Assembly (NCBI GenBank): GCA_948466335.1
Contig: CAOKAE010000004.1
Location: 65,342 to 129,341 of the forward strand
From: an uncultured Coriobacteriia bacterium
Lineage (GTDB): Bacteria; Actinomycetota; Coriobacteriia; Coriobacteriales; QAMH01
Length of the DNA: 64,000 nucleotides
Direction of reading: 5' to 3'
Under the pieces are notes generated by a model. It saw only the letters and a program-made list of their open reading frames with translations. It was not told the DNA's origin and searched no databases. Made by a program: the position numbers and the translations under genes. Of the stretch, positions 16,600 to 25,134 are shown in pieces; position 1 is the first letter of the stretch, and every line of letters begins with the position of its first letter.

Positions 16600-19254
16600 T
16601 TACTCCCCTTCCTTCGTCGCCGGATTGATGACGCCATCTTCCATGGCCACCGCGACAGCCGCCGCACCGTAACGACCATCTGCTTCCTTGGCACCCGCAA
16701 TGACCTCGGCATCCGTCGACCTGATGACGTCTTCCACCGCGATGGCGTTCGTATGGGCGTCGTTGAGGCCGAACTCCTCGTAGAAGGCCACAATGTCCAG
16801 ATCTAGGTTCTCGTCGATAGGCTCGACATTGCAGCAGTTGCTCTTGTAGGGAGCACCCAGGCCGAGGTTGTTGTTGTGGTGCTCGGGCACCAGATCGTTG
16901 ATGTTGGACTGGAACACACCGAAGAGGCTCGGCTCGCTGCCGTCCTGCTCCGGGAACCACCAGCCGTGCTCGGCCTCCACATGGCCCGGATCCACCTTCT
17001 GGGTGACGCGGCTCTTGAGCTTGGCCTCGCCGTACTGGTTGTAGATGCGCACCCACTGGCCGTCGGTCACGCCGATCTTCTTGGCGTCGACGGGGTTGAT
17101 CTCGAGCATCGGATTGGGATCGATCTCGCGCAGGATGGCCACCTCGCGGTGCTCCGAGTGGAACGAGGTGAAGCGGCGGGCGCCGGTGGAGAGGATGAAC
17201 GGGTACTTCTTCATGATCTCATCGTGGGCCAGGTCGCGAGCGTGCCACTGCTCGAGCTTCTCCTCGGGAATGAACGGACTGGGCAGCAGCTCCTCCTTGA
17301 GCTGTTCGGCGCGGGCATCGGGAATGCGCGGGCTCTGGTCGGGCTCGTAGTAGTAGGGCAGCGGATCCATGCCGTTGGCGTTGTACTGGGTCGACCACAG
17401 CTCGATGCGGCCGGTGCCGGTGAGGAAGCCCGGCTGACCGTCGGGACGCAACTTGCCCAGCTCGTATTTCCTGTAGTAGACCTTGCGCTTGATCTTGACT
17501 TCCTCGCGCACCTTGAAGAAGTCATGACGTCCCTCGAGGCGGTTCTTGTTGAGGTAGTCGTGATAGTCGGGGTACTTCTCGTAGGCGAAGGTGGCCTTGG
17601 GGTCGTCGGGGAACATCTCGGCCATCTTCTTGGCCAGCAGCGTGTAGATCTCGAGGTCGCACTTGGTCTCGCCCACGTCGATGGCCTTGTTGCCGCAGCC
17701 GGTGGTGATGGACGCGGCGCCGTAGTGGGTGCGGTTCACGCCGTCATGCTCCACGACGGTGGAGATGGGCAGGAACACGTCGCAGCAGCACTGGATCGTC
17801 GGGGTGATCATGATGTCGGTGCCGAAGGCGAAGCCGTCGGGGGCGCCGTAGCTGCGCACCAGGGCATCGTGCCAGCGGGAGGGCTCGGCGGAGTTGGTGG
17901 GGGCCAGCAGGTTGGTGTTGGCAATCCAGCCAAAACGCACGGGGTAGGGATCGTCGGTCTCCATGGTGTCGAGGATGCAGTCTGCCTGGCAGCCGGTAAT
18001 CTGGTTGCAGTACAGCGGGAACATGTCCATGCCGATGCACTCGGCGCGCTCCTCGTCGGTCATCTGGTACCAGCCCTCGGTGATGAACGCGCGGGTGTCG
18101 GTGTTATTCTCGCTCTGGCCGGTGGCGGCGTCGCCCGTGAGGTCCTCGGGCATGGAGAGGTCGGCGATGATGTTGCCGCCGGGCACGTCGAGGTTGCCAC
18201 ACATGGCGATCATGGCCAGCACGCAGTGACCAGCCTGCATGCCGTTGGTGTTCTGGTCGAAGGCAAGACCCCAGGCGATGGCAGCGGGCTTGGCCGCGGC
18301 ATAGGTGCGGGCAAAGGCATAGATATCCTCGACGGGCACCTCGCAGATCTCGGCGGCCTTCTCGGGCGTCATGTTGGCCACGCGCTCGGCAAACTCGTCG
18401 AAGCCATAGGTCCAGCGCTCCACGAAGTCGTGGTCGTAGAGGTCTTCCTTGATGATGATGTTGCATACCGCCATGGCCAGGGCCGCGTCCGTGCCGTTAC
18501 GCACGCGCAACTGCAGCTCACTGCGCGTGGACAGCCAGTTGATGCGCGGGTCGATGGAGATGAGGCGCGCGCCGCGCTTCATGAGGTCGATGATGGCATG
18601 GCCGAAGAAGCCGTCGGGGTTAGACTCCAGCGGCGCCTTGCCCCACACGACCATGAGCTCGGGCACCTGGTACTCCGGATCGTCGTAGCCGCCGGGCAGA
18701 CCGCCAGCGTAATCGAGCTCGGGGTACAGGGCGCCCAGGACCATCTGCGAGCTCATCATGCGCGGCTGGTAGCAAGCGTAGCCGGACTGGGTGTAGGCCA
18801 GGTTGGGGGTGCGGAAGATGGAGAGCTGGAAATCCTGGGACAGCATGCCGTCGCGACCGGTGCCCACGTGGATGGCCATGGTCTTGCGGCCGTATTTACC
18901 GGTAATCTCTGCCCACTTGGTCATGATGAGGTCGATGGCCTCGTCCCAGCTGATGCGCTCCCAGGCGTCGGCCTGACCCAGCTTGTCATGGTCGCGCTTC
19001 ATGGGATAGACCACGCGATGGGGGTTGTAGACGTAGTCCTTCATCGCAATGCACCTGGGGCACAGGCGACCCTTGGTGATGGGGTCGTTCTCGTCGCCCT
19101 CGATGTGGTCCAGGCGACCCTCCTTGTCCACGTACACCTTGATGCCGCACCCGACGGGGTGGCAGCCCGGCGGCGACCACACGCTCGAGCGCACCACCGT
19201 GAACTCGCCGTCCTGGAACTTCCAGGGCTTTCCAAGGTCGTTCTCGAATTCCAT
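16600..19254 (-). CDS. Molybdopterin oxidoreductase, catalytic subunit B
   Basis: An 884-residue DMSO reductase superfamily enzyme. Cluster cysteines are 31, 36, 65 and 68 (CHPVGC, GRLCPRC), with the same CX4C spacing as enzyme A. The probable molybdenum ligand is Cys161 in SGYACYQPR. Other shared blocks are DPRINWLSTRSE, NLDVPGGNII, ADQ-type TDGQWVRIYNQ and STGARRFTSFHSEHRE. It is about 100 residues longer than enzyme A, mainly by internal segments and a C-terminal extension rich in Ala/Glu after residue 815. No Tat signal. GAAAGAGG precedes ATG 19254. Between a carrier upstream and a ferredoxin downstream, it looks like a dedicated substrate-reduction module; catechol-type dehydroxylation is only a hypothesis. 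Confidence 0.88.
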   Translation of the reverse strand: MEFENDLGKPWKFQDGEFTVVRSSVWSPPGCHPVGCGIKVYVDKEGRLDHIEGDENDPITKGRLCPRCIAMKDYVYNPHRVVYPMKRDHDKLGQADAWERISWDEAIDLIMTKWAEITGKYGRKTMAIHVGTGRDGMLSQDFQLSIFRTPNLAYTQSGYACYQPRMMSSQMVLGALYPELDYAGGLPGGYDDPEYQVPELMVVWGKAPLESNPDGFFGHAIIDLMKRGARLISIDPRINWLSTRSELQLRVRNGTDAALAMAVCNIIIKEDLYDHDFVERWTYGFDEFAERVANMTPEKAAEICEVPVEDIYAFARTYAAAKPAAIAWGLAFDQNTNGMQAGHCVLAMIAMCGNLDVPGGNIIADLSMPEDLTGDAATGQSENNTDTRAFITEGWYQMTDEERAECIGMDMFPLYCNQITGCQADCILDTMETDDPYPVRFGWIANTNLLAPTNSAEPSRWHDALVRSYGAPDGFAFGTDIMITPTIQCCCDVFLPISTVVEHDGVNRTHYGAASITTGCGNKAIDVGETKCDLEIYTLLAKKMAEMFPDDPKATFAYEKYPDYHDYLNKNRLEGRHDFFKVREEVKIKRKVYYRKYELGKLRPDGQPGFLTGTGRIELWSTQYNANGMDPLPYYYEPDQSPRIPDARAEQLKEELLPSPFIPEEKLEQWHARDLAHDEIMKKYPFILSTGARRFTSFHSEHREVAILREIDPNPMLEINPVDAKKIGVTDGQWVRIYNQYGEAKLKSRVTQKVDPGHVEAEHGWWFPEQDGSEPSLFGVFQSNINDLVPEHHNNNLGLGAPYKSNCCNVEPIDENLDLDIVAFYEEFGLNDAHTNAIAVEDVIRSTDAEVIAGAKEADGRYGAAAVAVAMEDGVINPATKEGE

Positions 19255-19313
19255 GCTTCTACCTCTTTCCTCTCTCGAAACTTGTCTCGTCTAGTTCATA
19301 TGAACGAACGTTC

Positions 19314-20567
19314 TTACGATTGGACATTCGCCTTCTTGAGGTCACGCGACCTGATGACGATGAGCAACGCGATGGCGCCAATGATGAGCACGGCGCCGAC
19401 GCCGATGAGCAGGCTCGTGCACGCTCCCCAACCGGCGCTCGAGACGATGACGCCCACGAGACCGAAGAGGATGCCGCCAACGCACTGGCCGCAGCTCATG
19501 AGCGAGGAGCTGATGCCGGCAAGCTCGGGACGCGGTGCGATTTCGGCCACCATGGTGAAGAAAATGGCGGGCACGATGCCGTTGGACAGACCGAAGACGA
19601 TGAGCCACGGAATGAACATGTCGCCGTTGATCGTGTAGGCCATGGAGAAGCACACGCCCAGGACGACCGACGCGCCGACGAGCACGCTCAGGCGCAGCAT
19701 GTTGGTGCGCATGAAGTTGAGGGCGACGCCGATGCCGATGCCGCCGATGACCACGGCGATGTTGGCGATGTTCATCATGCCGTTGGCCTCAAGCTGGTCC
19801 ATGCCCATGGTCTGCACCATGTAGAGCGTCTCGAAGTTCATGACGCAGGCGGTGCCCAGCGAGAACGCCGCGAAGGCAATCATCGAAATCCAGCACGAGA
19901 GGCTCTTGAAGCCCTCGGACATCTTGGGCTTGGGGGCGTCGGGATCCTGCTCGTCAAGGTAGGAGACCTTGGGGTCGCGCACGGCGAGAATCCAGATAAC
20001 CGTGACGACGGCCAGCAGCACCACGACGAACCAGAAGACGTTGTGGTAGCTCATCGGGTCGCCCACGTTGAAGAAGAATCCGGACGTGCCCATGATGAAC
20101 ATGGAGCCCAGGGGAACCCACACGGAGAACAGGCCCATGGGGATGCCGCGCTTGGACGGCGGGAACCACTCCGAGATGATGACGGGCACGACCGAGCCGA
20201 TGCAGGCATAGCCCACACCCTCGATGAGCCTGCCAACGACGAGGACGGCAACGTCTGTCGCGAAGGCGCTGATGATGGCGCCGACGACGGCACATAGCAA
20301 GACGATGTCCGTCGCCTTGCGGGCACCGAACTTCATGATGATGCCGGCGACCACGAAAGTCATAATCAGGCCAACGTAGCCGTTAAGCGACATGATGTTG
20401 CCCGCCATGCCCGCATCAATCCCGAGCGCGGGAATGACGAGCGACATGGTTGCGGGAAGCTTGTTGCAGTTAACGGAAATCAAAATGGACGCGATGATGG
20501 CAATGCATGCCACGATCCACGCCCTCCCCGACTTGAAGACCTCTGACCTTTTCTCTTCCACTGTCAT
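19314..20567 (-). CDS. MFS transporter heading molybdoenzyme operon B
   Basis: A 417-residue MFS carrier with 12 helices, including GRLIEGVGYACIGSVVP and EWFPPSKRGIPMG in the first half and a charged central loop (DPKVSYLDEQDPDAPKPK). It is the first gene of a minus-strand unit continuing 59 bases later with the molybdoenzyme and ferredoxin. GGAGGG lies nine bases before ATG 20567. Its placement suggests uptake of the enzyme's substrate or exchange of substrate and product. A TetR-type regulator is divergent across a 218-base gap, the probable control region. Confidence 0.88.
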   Translation of the reverse strand: MTVEEKRSEVFKSGRAWIVACIAIIASILISVNCNKLPATMSLVIPALGIDAGMAGNIMSLNGYVGLIMTFVVAGIIMKFGARKATDIVLLCAVVGAIISAFATDVAVLVVGRLIEGVGYACIGSVVPVIISEWFPPSKRGIPMGLFSVWVPLGSMFIMGTSGFFFNVGDPMSYHNVFWFVVVLLAVVTVIWILAVRDPKVSYLDEQDPDAPKPKMSEGFKSLSCWISMIAFAAFSLGTACVMNFETLYMVQTMGMDQLEANGMMNIANIAVVIGGIGIGVALNFMRTNMLRLSVLVGASVVLGVCFSMAYTINGDMFIPWLIVFGLSNGIVPAIFFTMVAEIAPRPELAGISSSLMSCGQCVGGILFGLVGVIVSSAGWGACTSLLIGVGAVLIIGAIALLIVIRSRDLKKANVQS

Positions 20568-20785
20568 AGGCCAACCCTCCTTCTCGACGAATTGACGCGA
20601 CGGATACTCGCGTTTTGAGATACAGCCAGATTAGGGGGCGAGCCGAGGAGGGCTCAAGGAACGAAATCGGACATGCATGTCATAACAAGGAGAAAGAAGC
20701 GTGACCCGTCTCAATCCATAGTACGTTTTGCAGAAAATGTCCTATACTCGTGCAGGTATGGGGGCTGCAATTCGGGGTGATCGTT

Positions 20786-21415
20786 ATGACAAACCAGTCG
20801 ATGTTCTCGAAGTCATACATGACCAAGCTGCGCATAGCCGAGGCCATGAACCGCCTTTGCGAGAACACGCCCCTCAAGAAAATCCGCATCGAGGATATCG
20901 TGGCCGAATCCGGTGTGAGCCGTTCGAACTTCTATCACAACTTCGATGACAAATACGCCGTCATCACCTGGCTTGGCGAGGTATGCCACGAGAACGGCAT
21001 CTTCCGCATTGGCCGTGATCTCACCTGGTACGAGGGCCACCTCAACACGACGCGCGACATGAACCGCTTCAAGTGCCTCTTCGTGAGCGCCGGTGCTGGC
21101 TCCGACTACGATTCCCCAGTACCGCACTTCGTCAGGAAGCGACAGGACAACTTCCGCGAGACGATACTGGAGTATCAGCATCTCGAGCTCACCGAAGAAC
21201 TCGAGTTCCAGATTTGCGCACTGCCCCATTGCGAGGCGGCCATGACGGGCATGTTCCGCAGGGGCGAGCTCCCCTATGATGTCGAGACATTCTGCCGCCT
21301 CATGGTCAACCTCACGCCCCGCGAGCTCTATCACGCCCTCGAGCATCCCGCCGTTCCGGCACACCTGCGCATCTACTCCGACGAATGCGCCGAAGAGGGT
21401 CTTCGCTGGGTATAG
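20786..21415 (+). CDS. TetR/AcrR-family regulator
   Basis: A 209-residue regulator with an N-terminal TetR helix-turn-helix (LCENTPLKKIRIEDIVAESG, then VSRSNFYHNFDDKYAVI) and a variable ligand-binding part. ATG 20786 is preferred to the upstream ATG at 20750 because the homology begins there. It is transcribed away from the MFS-molybdoenzyme-ferredoxin B operon, so it probably controls that operon in response to the substrate. A TATACT -10-like hexamer is visible at 20743-20748. The ligand is unknown. Confidence 0.88.
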   Translation: MTNQSMFSKSYMTKLRIAEAMNRLCENTPLKKIRIEDIVAESGVSRSNFYHNFDDKYAVITWLGEVCHENGIFRIGRDLTWYEGHLNTTRDMNRFKCLFVSAGAGSDYDSPVPHFVRKRQDNFRETILEYQHLELTEELEFQICALPHCEAAMTGMFRRGELPYDVETFCRLMVNLTPRELYHALEHPAVPAHLRIYSDECAEEGLRWV

Positions 21416-21451
21416 CCCGGCACATACCACCCATCGACAGCAGCAGCAAGG

Positions 21452-21498
21452 GGGACGGTCCTAACGTGATGCTACGAACGTCACGTTAGGACCGTCCC
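21452..21498. repeat. GGGACGGTCCTAACG palindrome
   Basis: Eighteen-base perfect arms (GGGACGGTCCTAACGTGA and its complement) around an 11-base loop, 36 bases after the TetR stop codon. It matches the cluster at 14656-14731 and is followed by CTTTGTC. It could terminate the TetR transcript. Confidence 0.88.
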
Positions 21499-21584
21499 TT
21501 TGTCGCATCAGATTTTTCTTGAGTATGCACTCTTCGAGTCATAGAATATATTTAGGTCAGGTTAATAGAAGGATGGTGATCACC

Positions 21585-21758
21585 ATGGTCGATACATTGG
21601 ATGAGGATGCCCGCAAGGATCTTGAGCGCATCGAGGAAGAGGTAGCAGCCGAGGCGGCAGCTGCGGTCGAAGACTACGACGCAATGGGCGAAGAGGAAGC
21701 TGCCGTGGACGCGGCAGAGACCGCTGCGACGTTCGAAGAAGCAGCCCTCGACAACTAG
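21585..21758 (+). CDS. Small highly acidic protein of unknown function
   Basis: A 57-residue protein, MVDTLDEDARKDLERIEEEV at the start and then alternating Ala/Glu/Asp runs; no aromatic core apart from one Tyr and one Phe, and no cysteine. It is probably helical or disordered. A GAAGGA site lies about ten bases before ATG 21585, while in-frame ATGs at 21519 and 21573 are less well placed. No family is recognised. A GAGACAAA palindrome follows 14 bases after the stop, then tRNA-Leu. Confidence 0.55.
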   Translation: MVDTLDEDARKDLERIEEEVAAEAAAAVEDYDAMGEEEAAVDAAETAATFEEAALDN

Positions 21759-21772
21759 TCCTCTCTATCTAA

Positions 21773-21806
21773 AATGAGACAAATACCCTGTGTATTTGTC
21801 TCATTT
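21773..21806. repeat. GAGACAAA palindrome, copy 6
   Basis: AAATGAGACAAATA and TATTTGTCTCATTT pair around a minimal CCCTG loop, followed by a run of T. It has the CCCTGTG loop type of copy 3. It would make a good terminator for the small acidic gene. Confidence 0.9.
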
Positions 21807-21843
21807 TTATGCTAGTATACGTACCCGCGCAAACGCGCAGCTT

Positions 21844-21929
21844 GCGGGCGTGGCGGAATGGCAGACGCGCTGGCTTCAGGTGCCAGTGGGCTTCGGCCCG
21901 TGAAGGTTCAACTCCTTTCGCCCGCACCA
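21844..21929 (+). tRNA. tRNA-Leu(CAG)
   Basis: Acceptor stem GCGGGCG pairs with CGCCCGC, followed by A and an encoded CCA. The anticodon arm CTGGC-TTCAGGT-GCCAG gives anticodon CAG. A long variable arm (TGGGCTTCGGCCCG) and a TTC-containing T arm complete the class II tRNA. Confidence 0.97.
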
Positions 21930-21940
21930 ATACATAAGAG

Positions 21941-21967
21941 GGCCGGCCCATGTGGTCGGCCTTTTTC
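21941..21967 (+). terminator. Terminator after tRNA-Leu
   Basis: GGCCGGCC and GGTCGGCC form an eight-pair stem (one G-U pair), followed by TTTTT, 12 bases past the tRNA CCA. Confidence 0.85.
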
Positions 21968-22053
21968 GTGTACTTCGACAGTTTTAAGGTCCAAATCCCT
22001 ATAATGTGCTATTGCATCTGTCAAAATGAGCAAGAAACGAGGAGAGAGGCAAG

Positions 22054-23715
22054 ATGCAGGGTCCATTGATCCTAGACCGTTACCGACCCATAGAAGTCAA
22101 AGGCGAAGGTGGCAGCGGCAGAGTCGAGATCTGCTGGGACACGCGCATACAGCGTCGTGTCGCCATCAAGCGCATGCCCGTCTCAAACGCGCAGGCCAAC
22201 GGCGTCGTCCCCGGCCTCTCCGAAGCCCGCACGGGTGCTATGCTCAGCCGCCCCTCCATCGTGAGCGTCTACGACTTCGACAGCGTCGACAACGAGGCGT
22301 TCCTCATCATGGAGGCCATCGAGGGACCCTCCCTCGCGCAGATCATCCACGACACCCCGCCGGGTACCTTTGACCTCGACATCGCGGCGGCCATCATCCT
22401 CGCCGTGGGCGATGCCATCGAGTTCGCCCACGAAAACCAGGTGCTACACCTCGACATCAAGCCCGACAACATCCTCGTGAACCGCAACGGCGCCTGCAAG
22501 GTCAGCGACTTCGGCGTGTCCGAGCTGGCCGACGCGCAGGGCTTCCGCAAGGCAAGCGGCGGTACCATCGGTTATATGCCCCCCGAGCAGATGAACGGTC
22601 ACGTGCTCGACGAGCGCACCGACGAGTTCGCCCTGGCAGCCGTCGCCTACGAGATTCTCACGGGTAAGCGCCCCTTTGCGGCAAAAAGCCTCGACGCCAG
22701 CGCCAAGCTCATCCAGAAGTTCGACGTCGCGGCTCCCTCTTCCATACGGCTCGACCTCGATCCGGGCATCGATAGCGTGCTGTTCACGGCGCTTTCCCCC
22801 GATCCGGACGACCGCTACGACACCGTGGGCGACTTCCTTGCCGCCCTCATGCCCTACCTGGGCAACGCCGCGCAGGGCAGCCGCCGCCTACGTGAGATCG
22901 TCCAGGTGGACGACGAGGTCGTCGAGGAGCAGGTCTACGTTCCCAAGAAGCGCGGCATCCTCGACCACGTCTCGCCAAAGCTCGGCCTCATCCTCGGTCG
23001 CGTCATCGCCGCGGCGCTATGCTGGTGGCTCAGCACCTCGGCGCTGTTCAACGTCACCATGCTCGACACGAATGTCGCCATGCTCATCGCCCTGCTGCCC
23101 GCCGTGGCCGCGGCGGTCAAGCCGCCCTTCGGCGCGCTGCTCGCCATGCTCATCAACGGCGTCTCGCTCTTCCTGTGCACCGCACCCATGCCCGTGCTCG
23201 GCGTTGTCGCCATCGCGGCGGCCATCGCCTGGGTCGTGCTCTTCGGCCGCGAGGGCGTGGCCGACACCAACTGCGCGCTCATCATCTCACCGCTCGGACT
23301 CGTGGGCTTCGCCCCGCTCGCGCCTATGATCGCCGGCTACTGTCTGCCGTTCAAGCGCGCACTGGGCGCCGCCGTCATCCAGGTCGTCCTCATGCTCACC
23401 GTGGGCAAGAACACGGGGCCGGAATTATTGTTCGGTAGCATCACGAGCGTGCCCACCTGGATTATGATATGTGGTTGGATTGTCTCGACCGCGCTCATGT
23501 CGCTGTTCTGCGCGCGCGAGACACGTATACTGTCGATAATCGGTGCAGTCTGCGCGGCAGTCGTTCTGCTCGTGGCGCAGGGTATCGGATTGAGTATTCT
23601 GGCCGGCTTTCTCACCGGCCCGAGCGGCACGTGGACCATCACGACGGTGCTCGCGTGCGTTGCCATGTGTGTCGTCGGCATCCTAGGGTCGTCGGTGCGT
23701 CATAAAGGAGAGTAG
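22054..23715 (+). CDS. Membrane serine/threonine protein kinase
   Basis: A 553-residue protein: an N-terminal Hanks-type kinase domain (glycine loop GEGGSGRVEICWD, VAIK lysine, HLDIKPDNILVN catalytic loop, DFGVSE, and YMPPEQMNGH) followed by a linker and about seven to eight hydrophobic helices from residue 310 to the end. There is no PASTA or other extracellular sensor. The catalytic HRD is HLD, a tolerated change. It starts the kinase-FhaA-FhaB-PP2C-SEDS cluster, and its stop codon is only two bases from the FhaA start, so it is part of one operon. It probably phosphorylates FHA partners or wall-synthesis proteins; the multi-helix C-terminus may sense the membrane or lipid intermediates. 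Confidence 0.88.
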   Translation: MQGPLILDRYRPIEVKGEGGSGRVEICWDTRIQRRVAIKRMPVSNAQANGVVPGLSEARTGAMLSRPSIVSVYDFDSVDNEAFLIMEAIEGPSLAQIIHDTPPGTFDLDIAAAIILAVGDAIEFAHENQVLHLDIKPDNILVNRNGACKVSDFGVSELADAQGFRKASGGTIGYMPPEQMNGHVLDERTDEFALAAVAYEILTGKRPFAAKSLDASAKLIQKFDVAAPSSIRLDLDPGIDSVLFTALSPDPDDRYDTVGDFLAALMPYLGNAAQGSRRLREIVQVDDEVVEEQVYVPKKRGILDHVSPKLGLILGRVIAAALCWWLSTSALFNVTMLDTNVAMLIALLPAVAAAVKPPFGALLAMLINGVSLFLCTAPMPVLGVVAIAAAIAWVVLFGREGVADTNCALIISPLGLVGFAPLAPMIAGYCLPFKRALGAAVIQVVLMLTVGKNTGPELLFGSITSVPTWIMICGWIVSTALMSLFCARETRILSIIGAVCAAVVLLVAQGIGLSILAGFLTGPSGTWTITTVLACVAMCVVGILGSSVRHKGE

Positions 23716-23717
23716 CA

Positions 23718-24713
23718 ATGGGCATTTTTTCGAGGTTCGAGAACAAGGCCGAAGACGTCATCGAAGGTTCGGGCGGCCGCGGACGTGGTGGCATCGAACC
23801 CGTCAAGCTCGCCAAGCGCGCCTGCAAGGAGATGGAGCACGAGAAGATGATCGGCGTCGGGCACGAGTACGCCCCCACGCTCTACAACATTCTCGTGTCT
23901 TCCGAGGAAGATGCCGCGATGAGCGGCTACTACCCCTCGCTCGCGGGCGAAATCGAGACCTATCTCACTGGTCAGGGTGCCCAGCGCGGCCTGGTCTTCG
24001 ACTGCCCGCCCCTCGTGCGCTTCATCGTCGATGACGGCCTGAGGCGCGGCAAGTTCGACATCATCGCCGAGAGCGTGAGCCCCGCCATCATCGCCGAGCT
24101 GCGCCACGAGGAGATGGTGCGCTACGGCATCGAGCCCGATTACGACAACCTCGACGACTTCGATTTCGATCGCTCCCGCGCACACTCCAGGAACCAGCAG
24201 CCCGAGCCCCAGCCGCATGCCGACTTCCCGGCAGACGACGGCTTCGCGGGCGAGCCGTTCGCCGACAACTTCAACGACCCGGCATTTGCCGCGCCCGCAC
24301 CCGCTTCTGCTCCCGAGCCCATAGACGGTCCGCTGCCCTCTTCCGCGGAAGACGCGTTCGCCACCGCGGATGACGCCAACGCCGCTGCCGACCAGCGCAC
24401 GGTCATGCTCAACGAGCCCATGGTCCAGCAACCGCAGGCGGTTCTCTACAACCTCAAGACGCAGCGCGTGTACCAGCTGCGCGATGACCGCACCGTCGTC
24501 GGCCGCGACACCAACTGCGACGTCATCATCGGCGACCCGAGCGTCTCGCGTCACCACGCCGAGGTCCTGCACAACGAGTCCGGCTGGCTCATCCGCGACA
24601 CCGGCTCGACCAACGGCATGGTCGTCAACGGCATCGCCACGACGCAGTCGCGCATCTACGACGGCGACATCATCGACCTCGGCACCACCCAGCTCGAGTT
24701 CCAGGAGGGCTAA
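23718..24713 (+). CDS. fhaA: FhaA-like DUF3662/FHA protein
   Basis: A 331-residue cytoplasmic protein. Residues 1-130 match the FhaA N-terminal domain (MGIFSRFENKAEDVIEG, then EMEHEKMIGVGHEYAPTLYN and FDCPPLVRFIVDD). A Pro/Ala-rich disordered linker follows (about 155-235), and a C-terminal FHA domain has VVGRDTNCDVIIG, PSVSRHHAEV and DTGSTNGMVVNG. FHA domains bind phosphothreonine; in mycobacteria FhaA works with PknB and regulates peptidoglycan synthesis. It lies within an operon with kinase, FhaB, phosphatase and SEDS-transpeptidase. Confidence 0.92.
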   Translation: MGIFSRFENKAEDVIEGSGGRGRGGIEPVKLAKRACKEMEHEKMIGVGHEYAPTLYNILVSSEEDAAMSGYYPSLAGEIETYLTGQGAQRGLVFDCPPLVRFIVDDGLRRGKFDIIAESVSPAIIAELRHEEMVRYGIEPDYDNLDDFDFDRSRAHSRNQQPEPQPHADFPADDGFAGEPFADNFNDPAFAAPAPASAPEPIDGPLPSSAEDAFATADDANAAADQRTVMLNEPMVQQPQAVLYNLKTQRVYQLRDDRTVVGRDTNCDVIIGDPSVSRHHAEVLHNESGWLIRDTGSTNGMVVNGIATTQSRIYDGDIIDLGTTQLEFQEG

Positions 24714-24720
24714 TCCCGGC

Positions 24721-25134
24721 ATGGTCGATCTTCTTCTCCTGGCTGGCCGCCTGCTGCTCGTCGCCTTGCTCTACCTCTTCCTGTTCTTCGTCGTGAAGAC
24801 GGGCGTTGGCCTCGTCCGCGGCCAGAACAAGAAGTCGAAGTCCTGGACGCTCAACGTCGAGAAGGGCCCGCGCACGCTCAAGGGCGTGCGGCTGACCATC
24901 GCCGGCCCCATCGTCATCGGTCGCGCACCGGGCGCCGACATCGTCATTCCCACCGACTACGTATCGGCGCGCCATGCGCGTTTCTCGCTCACGGGCACGA
25001 GCCTTTCGGTCGAGGACCTCAACTCCACCAACGGCACGCTGCTCAACGGGCATCCCGTCACCAAGCCCGTCGCCTGCTCTGAGGGCGACATCGTCACCAT
25101 CGGAAACGTCGATATAAAGATTGGCCGTCAATGA
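24721..25134 (+). CDS. fhaB: FhaB-like membrane-anchored FHA protein
   Basis: A 137-residue protein with one N-terminal transmembrane helix (residues 3-26) followed by a short basic linker and an FHA domain: IVIGRAPGADIVI, YVSARHARF and DLNSTNGTLLNG carry the conserved Gly-Arg, Ser-x-x-His and Asn-Gly residues for phosphothreonine binding. In related actinobacteria this protein (FhaB/FipA) links kinase signalling to division and wall synthesis. Its stop overlaps the start of the PP2C gene by four bases, so translation is coupled. Confidence 0.9.
   Translation: MVDLLLLAGRLLLVALLYLFLFFVVKTGVGLVRGQNKKSKSWTLNVEKGPRTLKGVRLTIAGPIVIGRAPGADIVIPTDYVSARHARFSLTGTSLSVEDLNSTNGTLLNGHPVTKPVACSEGDIVTIGNVDIKIGRQ

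Noticed and set aside
16876-19638. A 920-codon open frame antisense to molybdoenzyme B
   Set aside because: It mirrors the real gene; its translation is repetitive Val/Ala/Gly/His with no family motif. High GC makes long antisense frames common.
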